Shown: positions 24,412-38,402, counted from the stretch's first letter. The stretch: DNA of 64,000 nt from Trissonchulus latispiculum (GCA_030248195.1 JASAND010006872.1:40307-104306), one strand, 5' to 3'. Numbers and translations: made by a program. The notes: a model not told the origin generated them from the letters alone.

Positions 24412-25322
24412 CTTTTGGCCTAAAAATCCGGGACTGGTCCCAGAATGTTAGAGTACGGAAATAGGTTATTTAGCAAGTTTTAGCTATCTACGTAAAGGAT
24501 TAAAGCCGTATGAGTAAAAAATGCCCGGAAGGAAACCAGCACCTTAAACAAAAAGCTGTTTTTAGCTAATTATTATTTATTTATATTAGCCATTTTTAGT
24601 AAAAATCGCTGAGGGGTCTACCCTTTTTTCCTTTCCGGATGAGAGGGTCTGCCTTTTTTCTTTTTCGCTGAGGGAGTCTACCCGTTTTTTGTCGGTCAGG
24701 GGGGTCTACACCCCCCCACGTTATCCTATGGATTGGCCACCCCGGCCAACGCACAACACTACACCCTGGCTTTCGTAGACTATCTCCTGACGACGTCGTT
24801 TTCGAAATCCTTATCCTAAGCATTAACCTAAATCCTACCTAGCATGTTCATTATAATCTCCAACACACCTTTACTGAAGTTCAAGCGTATACAGCGCAAC
24901 AGGTACAACATAGACTGCAAATCCAGTCCATATGCTTCATAGGAGTGAACGAAATATTGAGAGAGTAAACAAGTTACGTTGTTATGTTACATAAAGAAAC
25001 AAAGAAGCAATCTCATAGGGGGGGGGGGGGAAAGGTTGCTCTCTGGATGGAGGAAGGAAGTCATACTTAAAATATGCAGAAGAAACCGCCTATTTTTGAA
25101 AGATTACTCAAAAATAGAACTTTCAGTGAAAATTGCAGCTTGTAATGTGCTGTGCTCAAGACAAATCAGTAAAAAATATCCACGTCTCGAACTTGATTCG
25201 ACATACAGCATGATAACGCCGTAATCCAGAAAACTATGATCACGAAAACAAAACAAAAAAACACAAAATGTGTACGAGTAAGATCAGCAGATGACCTGAA
25301 ACACTGAACAATGGAAATATTG
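24412..25322. other. no supported gene
   Basis: It includes a purine/pyrimidine-biased stretch at 24600-24720 with GGGTCTACCC-like repeats and a G12 run at 25018. No coding exon or terminal repeat was recognised. Confidence 0.3.
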
Positions 25323-26594
25323 AACTAAAGTCTGACCAAAAAATGTAGAAAGCGAAATTGTTTTCTTTATATCTCAAAAAAGCTTCAAGATAGCTACCAA
25401 AGTATATATTTTCTGAACCGGACTGATGATATCTTTCTTTTCGTGAAAAAATGTTTTGAAATTACATGGTACTGCCGTGATTTTTTCAGGAAAATTTCCC
25501 ATTGTATGAAAGTTCTACACACCAAATTTCAACTTTTTTGGCAGAATATTGCGTGAGTTATTCAATGATTTTCAAAATCCTTTGATCTTTGCCGCTTTTT
25601 CGACTTTGACTGGTTATTACTCGTGACTCGCTCAACGGAAACATTTTTTGATTAGATTTCCAAGACCGCCTAGACGTCCGCTTTCACCTGATATATGTGG
25701 TATTTCAAATTTTGAAAGTCGATTTTTTGAAAAATACCACTTTTTTGACCAAAAATTTCGGCAAAGCAGATTTAGCAGTGAGTAAAAATAACATAATGAT
25801 AAAGTTCAATCTAAGCTGAATCCAACGATATAAAGTTTTTGTGGCTACGATTTATATTGCGTCCGCAATGAATTTTTAAACAATTTACCCTTTTCAGCTG
25901 GTTTTTGGCTCCCTTTGATGTTGCCGCCTTGATTTGCCTGAACCAGTATAAACTAGTAAAAACCAGCTGAAAAAAGGAAATTGTTTTAAAATTCATTGCG
26001 GACGCAATACAAGTCGTAGCCACAAAACTATATATCGTTGGATTCAGCTTAGATTGAACTTTATCATTATGTTATTTTTACGCACTTTGCTAGAATCGCT
26101 AAGTTAAATTTTGGGTCAAAAACTCGTATTTTTCGAAAAATTCGACTTTCAAATTTTGAAATACCACATATATCAGGTGAAAGCGGACGCCTAGGCGGTC
26201 CTGAAAATCTAATCGAAAAATTTTTCCGTTGAGCGAGTCACGAGTAATAACCAGTCCAAGTCGAAAAAGCGGCAAAGATCAAAGGATTTTTAAAATCATT
26301 GAATAACTCACGCAATTTTCAGCCAAAAAAGTTGAAATTTGGTGTGTAGAACTTTCATACTAGGGGAAAATTTTCCTGCAAAAATCGCGGCAGTCCCACG
26401 TTCCAATCCTTCTGTACATATAAAAGCGGCACCCTTTGAAATCGCGCGGGAAATTTCAAAAAAATTTTTCACGAAAAGAAAGATCTCATCAGTCCGGTTT
26501 AGAAAATATATACTTTGTGGCAGCTATCTTGAAGCTTTTTTGAGATATAAAGAAAACAATTTAGCTTTCTACATTTTTTGGTCAGACTTTAGTT
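25323..26594. mobile_element. foldback element with AACTAAAGTCTGACC ends
   Basis: The long inverted arms can be followed almost to the centre: GACCAAAAAATGTAG, TATCTCAAAAAAGCTTC, GGTGAAAGCGGACG and GATTCAGCTTAGATTGAAC each occur in both orientations. No clear TSD was found. A second, right-truncated copy is at 61990-62982. Confidence 0.8.
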
Positions 26595-26996
26595 ACAAAA
26601 ATGAACACTGGGTGTAGAGGACAGTACAAGTAGAACTGACCTCAAGTAAAGCTCCAACAATTGGCCAATCAGAACAAAAACACATGGTTACAGTTTCAAC
26701 AAATGGAAAAAATCCAACAAATCAGAAAATAATGTTGACACAACTACAGAGCAAAGCACACAGTCCGTTCGTTTCTTACGACGTGAATTACAGTTTCCAT
26801 ATTTGCCATTGAAAAAAGAACAAGCTAGACAAGTAGCGAGAATGGATTGCCGCGCTTTCTCCGTTTAGTAAACTATCAATACTATCATAAGTACTACTTT
26901 AGCGACGGACCCACTAGTACATAGTCGGCTTCCTTTTGTCCACATGGAGAGCTATTTTGAGCACAACATTGACCATATGTTTTCAACACTTTCTAA

Positions 26997-28105
26997 TAGG
27001 GTTGTAAATTGTAAAAAAGTAAAAATGTTAAAAAACATTTTTACAGTTATTAACAGTAGCAAAATTTCGGACTTTTCAACAGGTTTTTACACTTTTTAAC
27101 ACTAGATTTTTTTACATATTTTTAACGGTTTTTAACACCACTTTTCGGAATTTTTTTACACTTTTACAAATTTTTTACACTTTTTTGCACTTTTTCACAG
27201 CTACATATCGTTGATTGCGAAAAATAGTGTTTCAAGTATATATAGTACACATTGCAGACAGGTTTTGTTTCAGTACGTGCAAATCACCTTAAAAGTATTT
27301 TATTTCAAGAAGTAAAAAATTACATTAAAAGTAAAGACGGTGGTTGGACAATGCTTAGGATTTTTGGGAATTTATTTTCGATTAATACGTTGCCGAATGT
27401 AACTCAGTTGCAATTGAATCTCGTGCCAGATAACCGACTGAGAGGATTGTTTCCTTTCATTGAGAATTTAGAAATCTCGCGAGATGGGTTCTTTAAGTGA
27501 ACATCTCAGTCAATAAAATTTAACGAAATGTCCAACTATTCCTAAGCTAAAATGAAACAGTATTCCTGAATCAAAGATTTCACAGCTAAAATAATTTCTG
27601 AAATCTAAAACACCAGACAATGTTCTGACAGATTTTTATAAACCGAACATTCCCGTTATTTGAAAATTTTGAAACTTGAAATAGAAATTTTTGAAAATTT
27701 TGAAATTTAATAATTTGAAAATGCTCCTGATTTTCCGATCTCAATAATTAAAAAGTATTTCGAAATTGCAATGGGAATACTAATGCAAATAATGTAAATG
27801 GCACTTCCCTATTTTTCTTTTGCTAAATCTGTCGTCACTTCATAAATGCAAAAAGAAAACATGAATAGTTTTTGGAGAATTGCGAGCAATCAACAAAATT
27901 CTTGGACAATTGTCAAAATAAATAAAAGCCTTAGTGGCTGTGGCATGCAATAAATGCTTAAACTCATCCTTTCTGACAGTTGAACAACGCGTAAATCATT
28001 ACGAAAAATTTTTTTACACATTTTTTACACTTTTTAACGCTTTTTTACACGGTCAAAAACAGGTGTAAAAATGTATTACTTTTTACATGTAAATTAACAA
28101 CCCTA
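26997..28105. mobile_element. hAT-like element with TTTTTACAC repeats, 8-bp TSD
   Basis: It begins TAGGGTTGT and ends ACAACCCTA, with exact CTTTCTAA at 26989-26996 and 28106-28113. Both ends carry runs of TTTTTTACAC and TTTTTAAC words. A frame of 82 residues at 27252-27500 has no recognised domain and could be a transposase remnant or chance. Confidence 0.85.
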
Positions 28106-28630
28106 CTTTCTAAGTCTGGTCTCTTGTGGATTTTGGTCATGCTTGACCCTTTGGAGACTCTGTGATTCAATTGTCGTATATTTTAGGGAGCGACGATCAC
28201 TAATTAAACATATCTGGACGAAAGGATAGCCTTTTTTGTGGAAAAAGCAGTAACCCATTTTGGAAAACATTGTCGAATATTTTTTATTTGGACCCACAAT
28301 TTTAAAAATAAACCACGTTTATCGGAGCATCACAGGATGAACCGAAACACACGACTCGGCTCGGCACAACTAAAACTGTCAAGAAAAATATGGTAAGAAG
28401 TGTGTATAGCATAATACGAAATGTTAGTAACAGATAAATGAAAACAAAGGATAATCACACGAAATGAGAGAACACAATACAATTGCGCAATATACAAATC
28501 AGCCCAGCAGGTCACAAGTTCTGTAACACAGAAAAGGCACAAGTACTATGACAATAACAGTAAAATCGACAAATATGCGAACAAGTCTGTAAACACAAGT
28601 CTATGTCCGTCCAGAAAAGGGAGGAAGAGA

Positions 28631-28863
28631 CTACTGGAGTAGACGTCGACACTGCGGAGCACCACAGCGACAGACCATCTTGGTCTTATCCTCTGTCAGC
28701 TCAGAACCGTTCAGGATGGCCTGTGTGAGTCGCTGACGCTTTCCCCCTTTCGTGGGAGCCCCGGCATTCTTCACATCACGCAGGAGCGTCGGCTCCACTG
28801 GGCCGTCTTCGTTCTGCCGCACAGCGCCGCCACGCTTCAGACCACCTCGCTTCCCCGGAGCCG
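28631..28863 (-). CDS. SUV39H-like: SUV39-like exon 6 (linker and post-SET, stop)
   Basis: It follows GTCTTGTTTAG. A basic linker (APGKRGGLKRGG) leads to the post-SET zinc motif CRCGAPQCRRLLQ and a TAG at 28633-28631. An open frame continues upstream of the acceptor and by chance resembles a signal peptide; splice phase favours the acceptor start. Confidence 0.9.
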
Positions 28864-31800
28864 CTAAACAAGACACACACACAAGTATCAACAACAATTG
28901 TACATACGTCCATGTACACGTAATTGCCATCTCGAGTGATGAATACATCCGGCTCGCCTTTACACCACGGTTTTTTGCGTAAAATACTGCGTATTTACGC
29001 AGTCGAGCTTAAAAATACGCAGTCAAAAACAAAAATACGCAGCCGAAAAATTCGGCAGTAGGAATTTCTAGAGTGCTCTAAATTAATTTCTTAGACAATT
29101 TACCGTAGTTTGGGCTCTGGCTTCTTCTGGGGGGGCTTCCGCCCCCCAGACCCCCCGCATATCTCTTCGATTCTCCTTCCGTCTACATTTGATTTGTACT
29201 TTCTGCCTAAGCCCACGTTGTACCATGCGATGCTTTTCTTTCTATTTGATTTGATATCGTATATAAATTAAAATCTTATATACGTATGTGTTCAATCAAG
29301 GGAACAGTATATAACTCTATTTGTCTAACCAAATATTGACTTACCTATTAAACTGTTCAAGGCAAAGAATTCAAAGTTTTAAGAGCAAATTTACTCCGAA
29401 ATTTAAAATTTTCTTCAAATTCTGGGGGGCTGCGCCCCCCAGGCCCCCTGCATATTTATTTTTCGTCACCTATTATATAATTCATACTCTTACACCACAA
29501 AGAGAGCACGCAATTTAGACTGGAGCTAAGATTCTTAACGTTGTTTAAAACTCTTAAAAACAGCATTATTTGGACTCTAAATGCGTTTATAGCTTTTATA
29601 ACGTTGAGAACCCATTTTTGTAATTTTACGCAGTCGAAATTAAAAATACGCACTCGAAAACAAAAATACGCAAAATTTACGCAGGTCCGATTTTCAAAAA
29701 CCCTGCTCTACACAGACTCTCACACCTTTACTCTCCCACCCGTAGTGGTACTCATTAATACACACCAGTTAAGGATGAACTGTTGGGTTGGTCAGAGCCG
29801 AGAAAAATCTGTGGCCAAAGCCGGGCAGTACAAGGCCAGAGTTTTTAAGTCAGGGCTTCGAAACCATCGACATCGGCTTAAAAAACAAATAGACAAGTAT
29901 TGCAAAATTAGTCTAACATGTGTTGCAGTTACACCGAAGCATGCATACGAAGCGTCACATGGTTGTTTGGTCTGAATTGGAGGTAGCGGGCAACTTTATC
30001 GGACAGATCACAACATTAACTTGCATGACAATGACAAGACAGAAAATAACCTCATCGGCTTAGCCATCCAAGCAACTATAATGCACATAGATGCGTTGGA
30101 AAATTAGAAACAACCTTACATATTATAGAAGCAGAAAGTGACACAGTGTTGCTGTAGTGTACCTTGTTGAGAGAGTGGACAAGTGTCAGGATAGGCGGGC
30201 CCAGTGGGCTGGTAGTCCAGAGTGAGTTCCTCGTTCCTGTCGATCCGGCGGGCAGCGAAGAGGGCGATCCGGGGCAACTGGTGATTCCGATGCGACCACC
30301 AGACCGGGTAGGCCAACAGGTTGGGACTGCACTGAAACAAACGGGCAACAGAAACATCATCATCATCAAGAAACTTTATAGCGACTTAAGGGGTCAATGC
30401 TTGCCCCGACTTTGTCCGATTGGCCTACTTTTTGGCGAACATATAGAGCATGGGTGTGGTCAAAAATATCGGGTACTGAGATCTCAGCTGCCTTTCAGGC
30501 ATGTGCAGCCGTCGCGTTTATGTGCCCGACCCCCCTTTTTCACAACTACCAACATAATTAATTAAAAATCTCTGCTGGCTGCAAGACCACAGCTTCAAGG
30601 TTGCCAATTGCCAATATGATTTGGCACATGTGCCGCAATCTGCAGAAAAATACTAAACGCCTGTAAAGGAAATTACTCTTCAAAGTTGAAGTTTCGGCAA
30701 AAATTTAAAAATTTTTGGCAAACGAAAGGAAAATTTTATTACTGGTGCGAGGCGAGCTGTAGGCTGTAAGTTGGCACAGTCCCTATAGGAGCACTCATAT
30801 GTGCCAAATTGCAACAAATTCTGTCGCCAAAAAATTTGTATGTCAAGTTTAATCTTTAAAAATTGCCAAAATCGCCTTTTTTGGGCAATGGTACCCCAGA
30901 AACAAAAAAATCAAATTTTTTCAAAATTAAATTTGTTGAGATATTTGAACTCATCATGCTTGAAAATATACCCACATCAAATTTCAGCTGGACCAGCGAA
31001 GGTCTGTGACTTTTAAGGCTGCAGAAAGCTTCTACTCAAGATACGCCAGACAAAGAATGTCGATTTTGACATTTTTTGAAGATTAAAGTTGACATAAAAA
31101 TTATTTGAGGGGGCAGAATTTCTTGCCACTTGGCACAAATGAATATCCCTACAGGGCCTCTGTATGTGCTAAATTACAGCCTTATAGCTAGCACCAGTAG
31201 TAAAATTTTTCGTTAGCCAAAAATTTTTAAATTTTTGCCGAAACTTCAACTCTGAAGAGTAATTCCGTTAGATGCAGATAAGATACAGACGTCTAGTATT
31301 TTTCTGCAGATAGGGGCATATTATGAACCAAATCACATTGGCAAACGGCTGCACATGGCTGGATGCCGGATAAGCTATGATCTCAGTACCCCGATATTTT
31401 TTGACAACACCCGTGCTCTATATCTTCGCCAAAAAGTAGGCCAATCGGACAAAGTCAGGGCAAACATTTAGTAGCCCACCCAAAAGCAAAAGTTAAAAAA
31501 CTAAAGTTGCCTCTGGAATGAAATCCAATCTATAGAAGACTACGGGTACTGGTGCTTATCTCCCAATTTACAACAGCCTGAAGTCAGGAGTGACAATTTG
31601 AAAGTTGACTACCTAGTGGAAGGGGCAGACTGTCATCAGGCATTCCTCCAGAACACAGACTCCTGTTACCTTCCCGCCATAATATGGCAGTCCTCATTTT
31701 TCTAGCAGCCTAGGGGGATGGATAGCCAGGGTTTTTTTTGGTTTCACGATTTGCGCCAATGCTGCGTCAGGGAAAATTTTATTGCGTCAGGAACTGGGGT

Positions 31801-34800
31801 CACTGCGTCAAAAATAAAATTTATTTTTAAGCAATTTAATAAGTATTTTAAACATTATTTTAATGTGTAACCAATGTTTGACTATTTAACCATCAATACA
31901 CACCATTAAACACATTTTCCACCTGTTTTTCAAATGTTGCATCTTTAAAGCCGACTTTAATGTGTGAAACATTAGGGTCTAGAGAAAGAACCAACGCGGG
32001 GGGTCTGGGGGGCGGAGCCCCCAAGAAGTTGAAGAATTTTTGCAATTAAGACTCTCCCAGGAATTAATTTAGAGCATTTTCGCGACCAGTTGATGTGGTA
32101 TTAAGTATGGCCGGTTATTGCAATATCGAATGTATATTAAAATCTTTTTAAGTGCTACATCTGCAAGACTTGCAAGCTGTTTCCGCTGCTACATGCGCCC
32201 TTATATTCAATGATTAAATAAAATATTAGTTTGTCAGTCATCTAAGCACTCAGCAACAAGTAAGAAAGCAGACATGCGGGGGTCTGGGGGCGCAGCCCCC
32301 AGCAGAAAATTTTTAGAAACATCACGTTTGAAACACAATTTTTCCAGCAAGTTTGCACAATTTTGCCTCTAGTTGAAGTTCAAATCCAGCTGCGCCAGGC
32401 TTACGTCAGGGCTAATTATGTAGGGGCGCGATAGCGCCCCTACATAATATGGGTGTAAAGGCGTCTGCGCGGCCCCCTGGAGACCGTGTTGGCCTGGTGC
32501 CAGCAAATTAGAGGTTCCGGAGGGGTAAAAATGTTACCATCGTAAAGTACTCGAGTAGTACTACAAGTATCACCATACTTTTGGTTCGAATTCGAAACTT
32601 CAAATTTTTGCACTTGGCAACAGTTAGTTTGCGTTTGCTTTTTTTTCTAGGTGAATAACGCTTTTCGGAAGTGCATTTTCTAGCGAAATGTTGGAACGTT
32701 GTGGGCATTTTGGTCCAATACTACTGTGATATGTTGGTAGACAGTATCCCCCCATGCTACCTTTTTGGTCATTTTGGCACTCGGCCAACTTTGGCTCTGT
32801 GCCAAGGCCCCAAAGTCGGACTTTCGCTATTTTGGCACTTCGGTTGTGGTGGACTTTTTTTACAGGCTAGCAGCTAGATCGGTTTGGTTTATTTTATTTG
32901 AATATTTCGATGGGCTCAAACTTTGCATTTTTTTGGCCTGTTTGGGCGAAAAGTTTCTAAGTCCCAATTTTACTAGAAATGGCCTAAAAGTCACTAAAAA
33001 TGGCGTTTTTCGGCCTCGGGGTGGTACCCATATATAGTAAATAGGGGTCGCTGAAAACGATGAGCATACTGCCGATACCGCCCGAAGTGACCACTGGTCA
33101 GCATGGCTCCCGTGGTTCCTCGCCCAGGGTCAAAGTTGGGAAAACTCACTCTAAACTGCGTTTTTCGACGTTTTGGTCGGGGGCATATACAGTAAATCGA
33201 CTACGCTCGTTTCAATGGGCATATCGCCGAAACCGGCGGAAGTGACCACTGGTCACTACAGCCTATGGGGCCTATTGACCACTGGTCAAACGGCTTAAAC
33301 TGCGTTTTTCCGCGTTTTGGTCGGGAGCATATAGTAAATCGACTACGCTCGTTTCAATGGGCATATCGCCGAAACCGACGGAAGTGACCACTGGTCACTA
33401 CAGCCTATGGGGCCTATTGACCACTGGTCAAACGGCCTAAAACTGCGTTTTTCCGCGTTTTGGTCGGGGGCATATAGTAAATCGACTACGCTCGTTTCAA
33501 TGGGCATATCGCCGAAACCGACGGAAGTGACCACTGGTCACTACAGCCTATGGGGCCTATTGACCACTGGTCAAACGGCCTAAAACTGCGTTTTTCCGCG
33601 TTTTGGTCGGGGACATATAGTAAATCGACTACGCTCGTTTCAATGGGCATATCGCCGAAACCGACAGAAGTGACCACTGGTCACTACAGCCTATGGGGCC
33701 TATTGACCACTGGTCAAGCGGGCTAAAACTGCGTTTTTCCGCGTTTTGGTCGGGGGCATATAGTAAATCGACTACGCTCGTTTCAATGAGCATGTTGCCG
33801 AAGCCGATGGAAGTGACCACTGGTCAGTACTGCCTTGGGGCCCTATTGACCACTGGTCAAATGGCCTAAAACAGCGTTTGTAGGCGTTTTGGTTGGGAGC
33901 ACATGTAGTAAATCGTCTACGCTCGTTTCAATGAGCATGTTGCCGAAGCCGATGGAAGTGACCACTGGTCAGTACTGCCTTGGGGCCCTATTGACCACTG
34001 GTCAAATGGACTATTTTTCGGCGTTTTGGTCGGGGGCATATAGTAAATCGACTACGCTCGTTTCAATGAGCATGTTGCCGAAGCCGATGGAAGTGACCAC
34101 TGGTCAGTACTGCCTTGGGGCCCTATTGACCACTGGTCAAATGGCCTAAAACAGCGTTTGTAGGCGTTTTGGTTGGGAGCACATGTAGTAAATCGTCTAC
34201 GCTCGTTTCAATGAGCATGTTGCCGAAGCCGATGGAAGTGACCACTGGTCAGTACTGCCTTGGGGCCCTATTGACCACTGGTCAAATGGACTATTTTTCG
34301 GCGTTTTGGTTGGGGGCATATATAGTAAATCGATTACGTTTGTCTCAATGAGCACATTTTCAGATCTGACGGACGGAACTGACCACTGGTCACTACGAAC
34401 TAGGTGGTCTACTGACCAGTGGTCAAACTACCTAAAACTTAGTTTTTCGGGGTTTTAGTTGCGGATGTTTTTATATAGTAAATCGACAACGTTTTAATGG
34501 GCATTTTGCCGAAACCGATGGAAGTGACCAGTGGTCACTACGGCCTACTGACCACCGCAAACGCATCCAGCATTACCCGGAAAATTAAGTTATGCCGTCT
34601 AATTAAACTAGTTAAGTTCAACAAGAAAAATTTTGAAAATTTCGCTTTCTGATTTTTCACTGCAAAATTGGTACCAAAGGGGGATCCACTTTTTTGATGG
34701 GGAATTTCGTTCATTGAGGCCTCCTCTTGCCAATTCTCCCTCGGCCTCGACATACGAGCTAATCTTAAGGCCAACAACATTGGAATATTGTCAGAGAATC

Positions 34801-37800
34801 TTTAAAGTGCTAAGAGGACAAGAAAGTAAAATGCTCCTCCGGAGCATGGAAAAGTAATATGGGTGGATAGGGTGAGGTTGCGAAATCAAGAGAGGACTAG
34901 TTTTGAAAATGCTTAATATGGGGCTAGGTTCTGAAAGAAAGGAGGACTAGGTTGTGGGCGAACTAATATGGGCACAGCGTCGCCGAACAACCCATATTCG
35001 CGGGCATGCACGCTTCGCTTCAGCGTTTGTCACATATATATAGAACGGTCAAAATTAGAGTGAAAAATGTTGAATAGGTAATCTGCAAGATATAGTAGAG
35101 TTGTTTGCCTGGGCAGTTTTAGGCTAGCTATATACCTTAAATTTAGTTGGACTATGACAAGTATCGGACAGAAACATAGGGATGTGGCGGTAAAACTATT
35201 GGTTCAATCCGGCAGGGTTGCAGTCAAGGACAATCGCTATAAAATTATTCTTTAAATATATGCTGTCTGTATAAATGCATAAAATGAACAGTAAGCTTAG
35301 ACTTTCTCGAAGGAAAAGTCTGACTATATAATACGAATATGGAAGTACGAATATGCGGATATAGATTATATCATCTAATTTAGAATCTGGAGCTATAATT
35401 TATAGTCTAGAAATTGATATAGATGATTGTATAATTTTTACAGCCCGCGAATATGGGTTGTTCGGCGACGCTGTGCCCATATTAGCTCGCCCACAACCTA
35501 GTCCTCCTTTCTTTCAGAACCTAGCCCCATATTAAGCATTTTCAAAACTAGTCCTCTCTTGATTTCGCAACCTCACCCTATCCACCCATATTACTTTTCC
35601 ATGCTCCGGAGGAGCATTTTACTTTCTTGTTTCATTTGCGTCACACGAAAAAAATTTGCGCCATGACGCAGCCCCTGACGCAAAAAAAACCATGTGGATA
35701 GCTGGATTTCCTAGAACCCACTGTAAACCGACATGTTCCTAGTCTCTTGCCCCAAGGGATTTGTGAAACCTTTGTGGCGACGGGGATTAGAACCGTTAAT
35801 CATCCGATTATAAGTTAAACGCCGTAACCACTCTCAGCCATGAAGGCACTTTAGGGCAGCTTCGTTAGCTGCCTGATTCCCCCCCCCGCCGGCCCAACAC
35901 AATAAAACCAGTAAAACCAGTAAAAACACCAATAAGCAAGCCAACCGAATGATTAATGAATCTAGCCAGATTGCCCGTATAGAAGGCGTCCAGGGCACAG
36001 TCTTCGCCGGAATCCGAAAAGGAGAGATCGAACATGAAATCCGACGGCGAGCAACCGGGGATATCGTAGCCGATGCGCTCGTGAGCCGTCCTGGCCGAGA
36101 TGAACTCCCCCACATAGAGACTGACAAAGGCGCCGGCCGGAATAGGCGCCAGGGTCCGAAGGCCCCAACCCTTCCCGGAGTCGGGGGTTCGAAAGATCTC
36201 CAGCTTTGCGGAGCGAGGACCCTGGGCGATCCGGTTGCGACAGCCAGAGTCACAGCCACAGCCGGGGCCGCACTCGTAGATGGGCTGATCTGTGGGGAGC
36301 ACAATGCGACCCTCATGATTGTAGGGAAAGACAGCACCGAGACTGGGAGGACAGCACCCTGCAGCACGATTCTCATAGCAGGCACGACGACCACAACAAC
36401 AGCCTAAACACACACAATAACACAAAGAGATTGATTTCTATGGAAACAATAAATAGAAGAAAAAATGAGAGCAATTGTGATGAGCTGCCAAACGCCTTCA
36501 AGGCTGCACAAACTCCAATTTCATCACAAAAACGTGTATGCGGTCTAGAGGGGAATGAATAAAATTCTGTTGATAAAAATTGAATTGTAGAATATGTGTT
36601 TCAAAAATAACAAACGTACGTATACAAAAGCACACTTAGAGCAAGTTGTAGATATTCGGCAAGACTAACGAAAGAACAGAATACAGCTAGCAATAACAAC
36701 CGCAACTCAGCATCGTTCAATATCAGAGCTGTTGCGGGGCCTTTCTCAGAAAAAAGAATAGAAATGGGAATTTTGAGACAGAAAAAAGAAAAATATTCAA
36801 AGAAAACAAGCAAGAATAACAAACGTTCAATGCAAAAAGGGCGTGAATTTGGCGAGACGTTTATAGATGTTTCAATTTTTTGAGAGCACCGCGCCCAATG
36901 GCTCTCTCCTGTTTTGGACTAAGGCTTTGCCTTAGTGACTGCAGGCAGGCGCTTCTCATTATTTCTACAAATTTTTTTTGACAAAGGTTACAAATGTTTT
37001 AGAAAAATTCTCAACCTTTTCAATATTGGCTGAAATATCCGCACAGTTGGCATTTACCATTATCCACCAGTATAATTTGCAACTTACCAGCAAAATCAAA
37101 GGAAAAACTTTCATCTGATCCCCGCTTACGTATAAAAAAAATCAACCTTCGTGAAATCGAAAAGTTTTGTAACATTTGAAAACGAATTTTCTGACGCGAA
37201 ACCATATCGCCGATAGTAAAGTAGGAATTAGAAATTAGCCGTTTCACCATTTGGCAAAAATTAATTACGTCTAATAGGCTGCACTAGTAAAATCGATCAA
37301 GGGCGTATTCCGGGGCCCCGGACCACCCCGTTTCGGAAATTTTTTTGAGCAAATTAAGCCTTTTTTGGAAAGATTTAGATCAGGACCACACCCAAAGGGG
37401 TTCGGATCCTCCCCTTTCAAAATCCTGGATACGCTCCTGAAATCAGTATTAGCAAAATATGCTCTGGAATATCAGCCTTTACTATGCATAGCTTACATGT
37501 ACGTATGTAAATCCTAGACTTTGAATTCTGTCAGAAGAAGGGAAATAAAAGTAGCTTCTGTCGAAGAAAAGGAATATTCAGAAAAAAGGAACTGCAACAG
37601 GCCTGCAATATCTTTCGACTGTTGAAAAAAACAAACATTAACGTCTGTACCCCCAAAGCAGTGCAATACAAATGAATCAAAGCCAAACGAAAAACAGACC
37701 ACCGGTCCCAAGGGAAGCGTCCCCGATGCCAGACCCAGGTTGCTCTGAGAGGAGATCCTCCGCAGTGAGAAGTCCAGGCTCGTAGACATACTCCTCGGTG

Positions 37801-38402
37801 TATCGGAATTCCATGGGCGGACACACGAAGTCCACCTCGTTCACAACAGTCACTGCTGGGTGGCCCGCCTTTCGACACACCTCCGCGGCAGTGGACTCCC
37901 AAGACTACAACAAACAAACAAGTATATATACAGACATAACAGAACAGAGCCCGGTACATCAGTTTTTTATGACTGCAAAAAGGTTACGTACGACTGACCT
38001 AATCGTTACGTAAAACTGTTAAAAGTTACAGCTTCAAAAATAAGAAATACTCAGGCTAACCTTACGGAGACAGAACGAACTTGTACAGAGTTTTTTGGAT
38101 AGAGGGAGAGTAAACCAGGCAAATGGGACACATTCAGGGACGTATCCAGGGTGTCTGAATCTGGACGCCCCCCCCCCCTTTCGGAAAGTTTTTTGAAGCT
38201 ATTTTTGGGCCAAATTTGGCCATTTTTGCAAAAATTAGGGGCCGGACCCCCCCCCCTTTTCAAAATCCTGGATACGCCCCTGGACAGTGGCGCAGCCAGA
38301 AAAAATTTCGGGGGGGGGGGCACATCCAAAAATTTTTAGCATTTACTCAAGTTGTTCAAAATCGTTATTCGCCTGATTCAGGCTTTTTTCGGATTTTTCA
38401 AG

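Larger units (their letters stand above)
31727..35694. mobile_element. 3968-bp hAT-like element carrying a satellite and a nested foldback
   Basis: It begins CAGGGTTTTTTTTGG and ends in the complement of CATGGTTTTTTTTGCG, flanked by exact TGGATAGC at 31719-31726 and 35695-35702. GCGTCAGG-type words lie near both ends. Inside are GGGGGTCTGGGGGCG hairpins, a segment shared with 3000-3235, the 143-bp satellite (33060-34560) and a foldback (34818-35630). No transposase was seen. It split a SINE in SUV39 intron 4. Confidence 0.88.
31500..35850 (-). mobile_element. tRNA-derived SINE on the minus strand, split by a 3.97-kb insertion
   Basis: The head at about 35850-35773 has an A-box-like TGGCTGAGAGTGG and a B-box-like GGTTCTAATCC with a tRNA-like spacing, followed by a body that runs to 35695. 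The body resumes at 31726 and continues to about 31500. The same body occurs uninterrupted at 50570-50745 (TCACAAATCCC, CCCAGCTATCCA, GGGAAGGTAACAGGAG). Confidence 0.75.

Noticed and set aside
27252..27500. Frame of 82 residues as a hAT transposase remnant
   Set aside because: No BED finger or hAT dimerisation motif could be seen; kept only as a remark under the element.
28866..28948. Signal peptide-like start of the minus-strand frame ending at 28631
   Set aside because: The splice acceptor at 28864-28865 and phase agreement with exon 5 show that the upstream part is intron.
33343..34351. Repeated 60-86 residue frames
   Set aside because: They repeat with the 143-bp satellite unit and have no independent coding signal.
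33060..34560. CRISPR-like array
   Set aside because: Units are near-identical over their full length with no unique spacers, and the context is eukaryotic.
35773..35850. Possible tRNA-Ile gene on the minus strand (anticodon-like TAT)
   Set aside because: The acceptor strands do not pair well and the sequence continues into a SINE body found elsewhere in the window.
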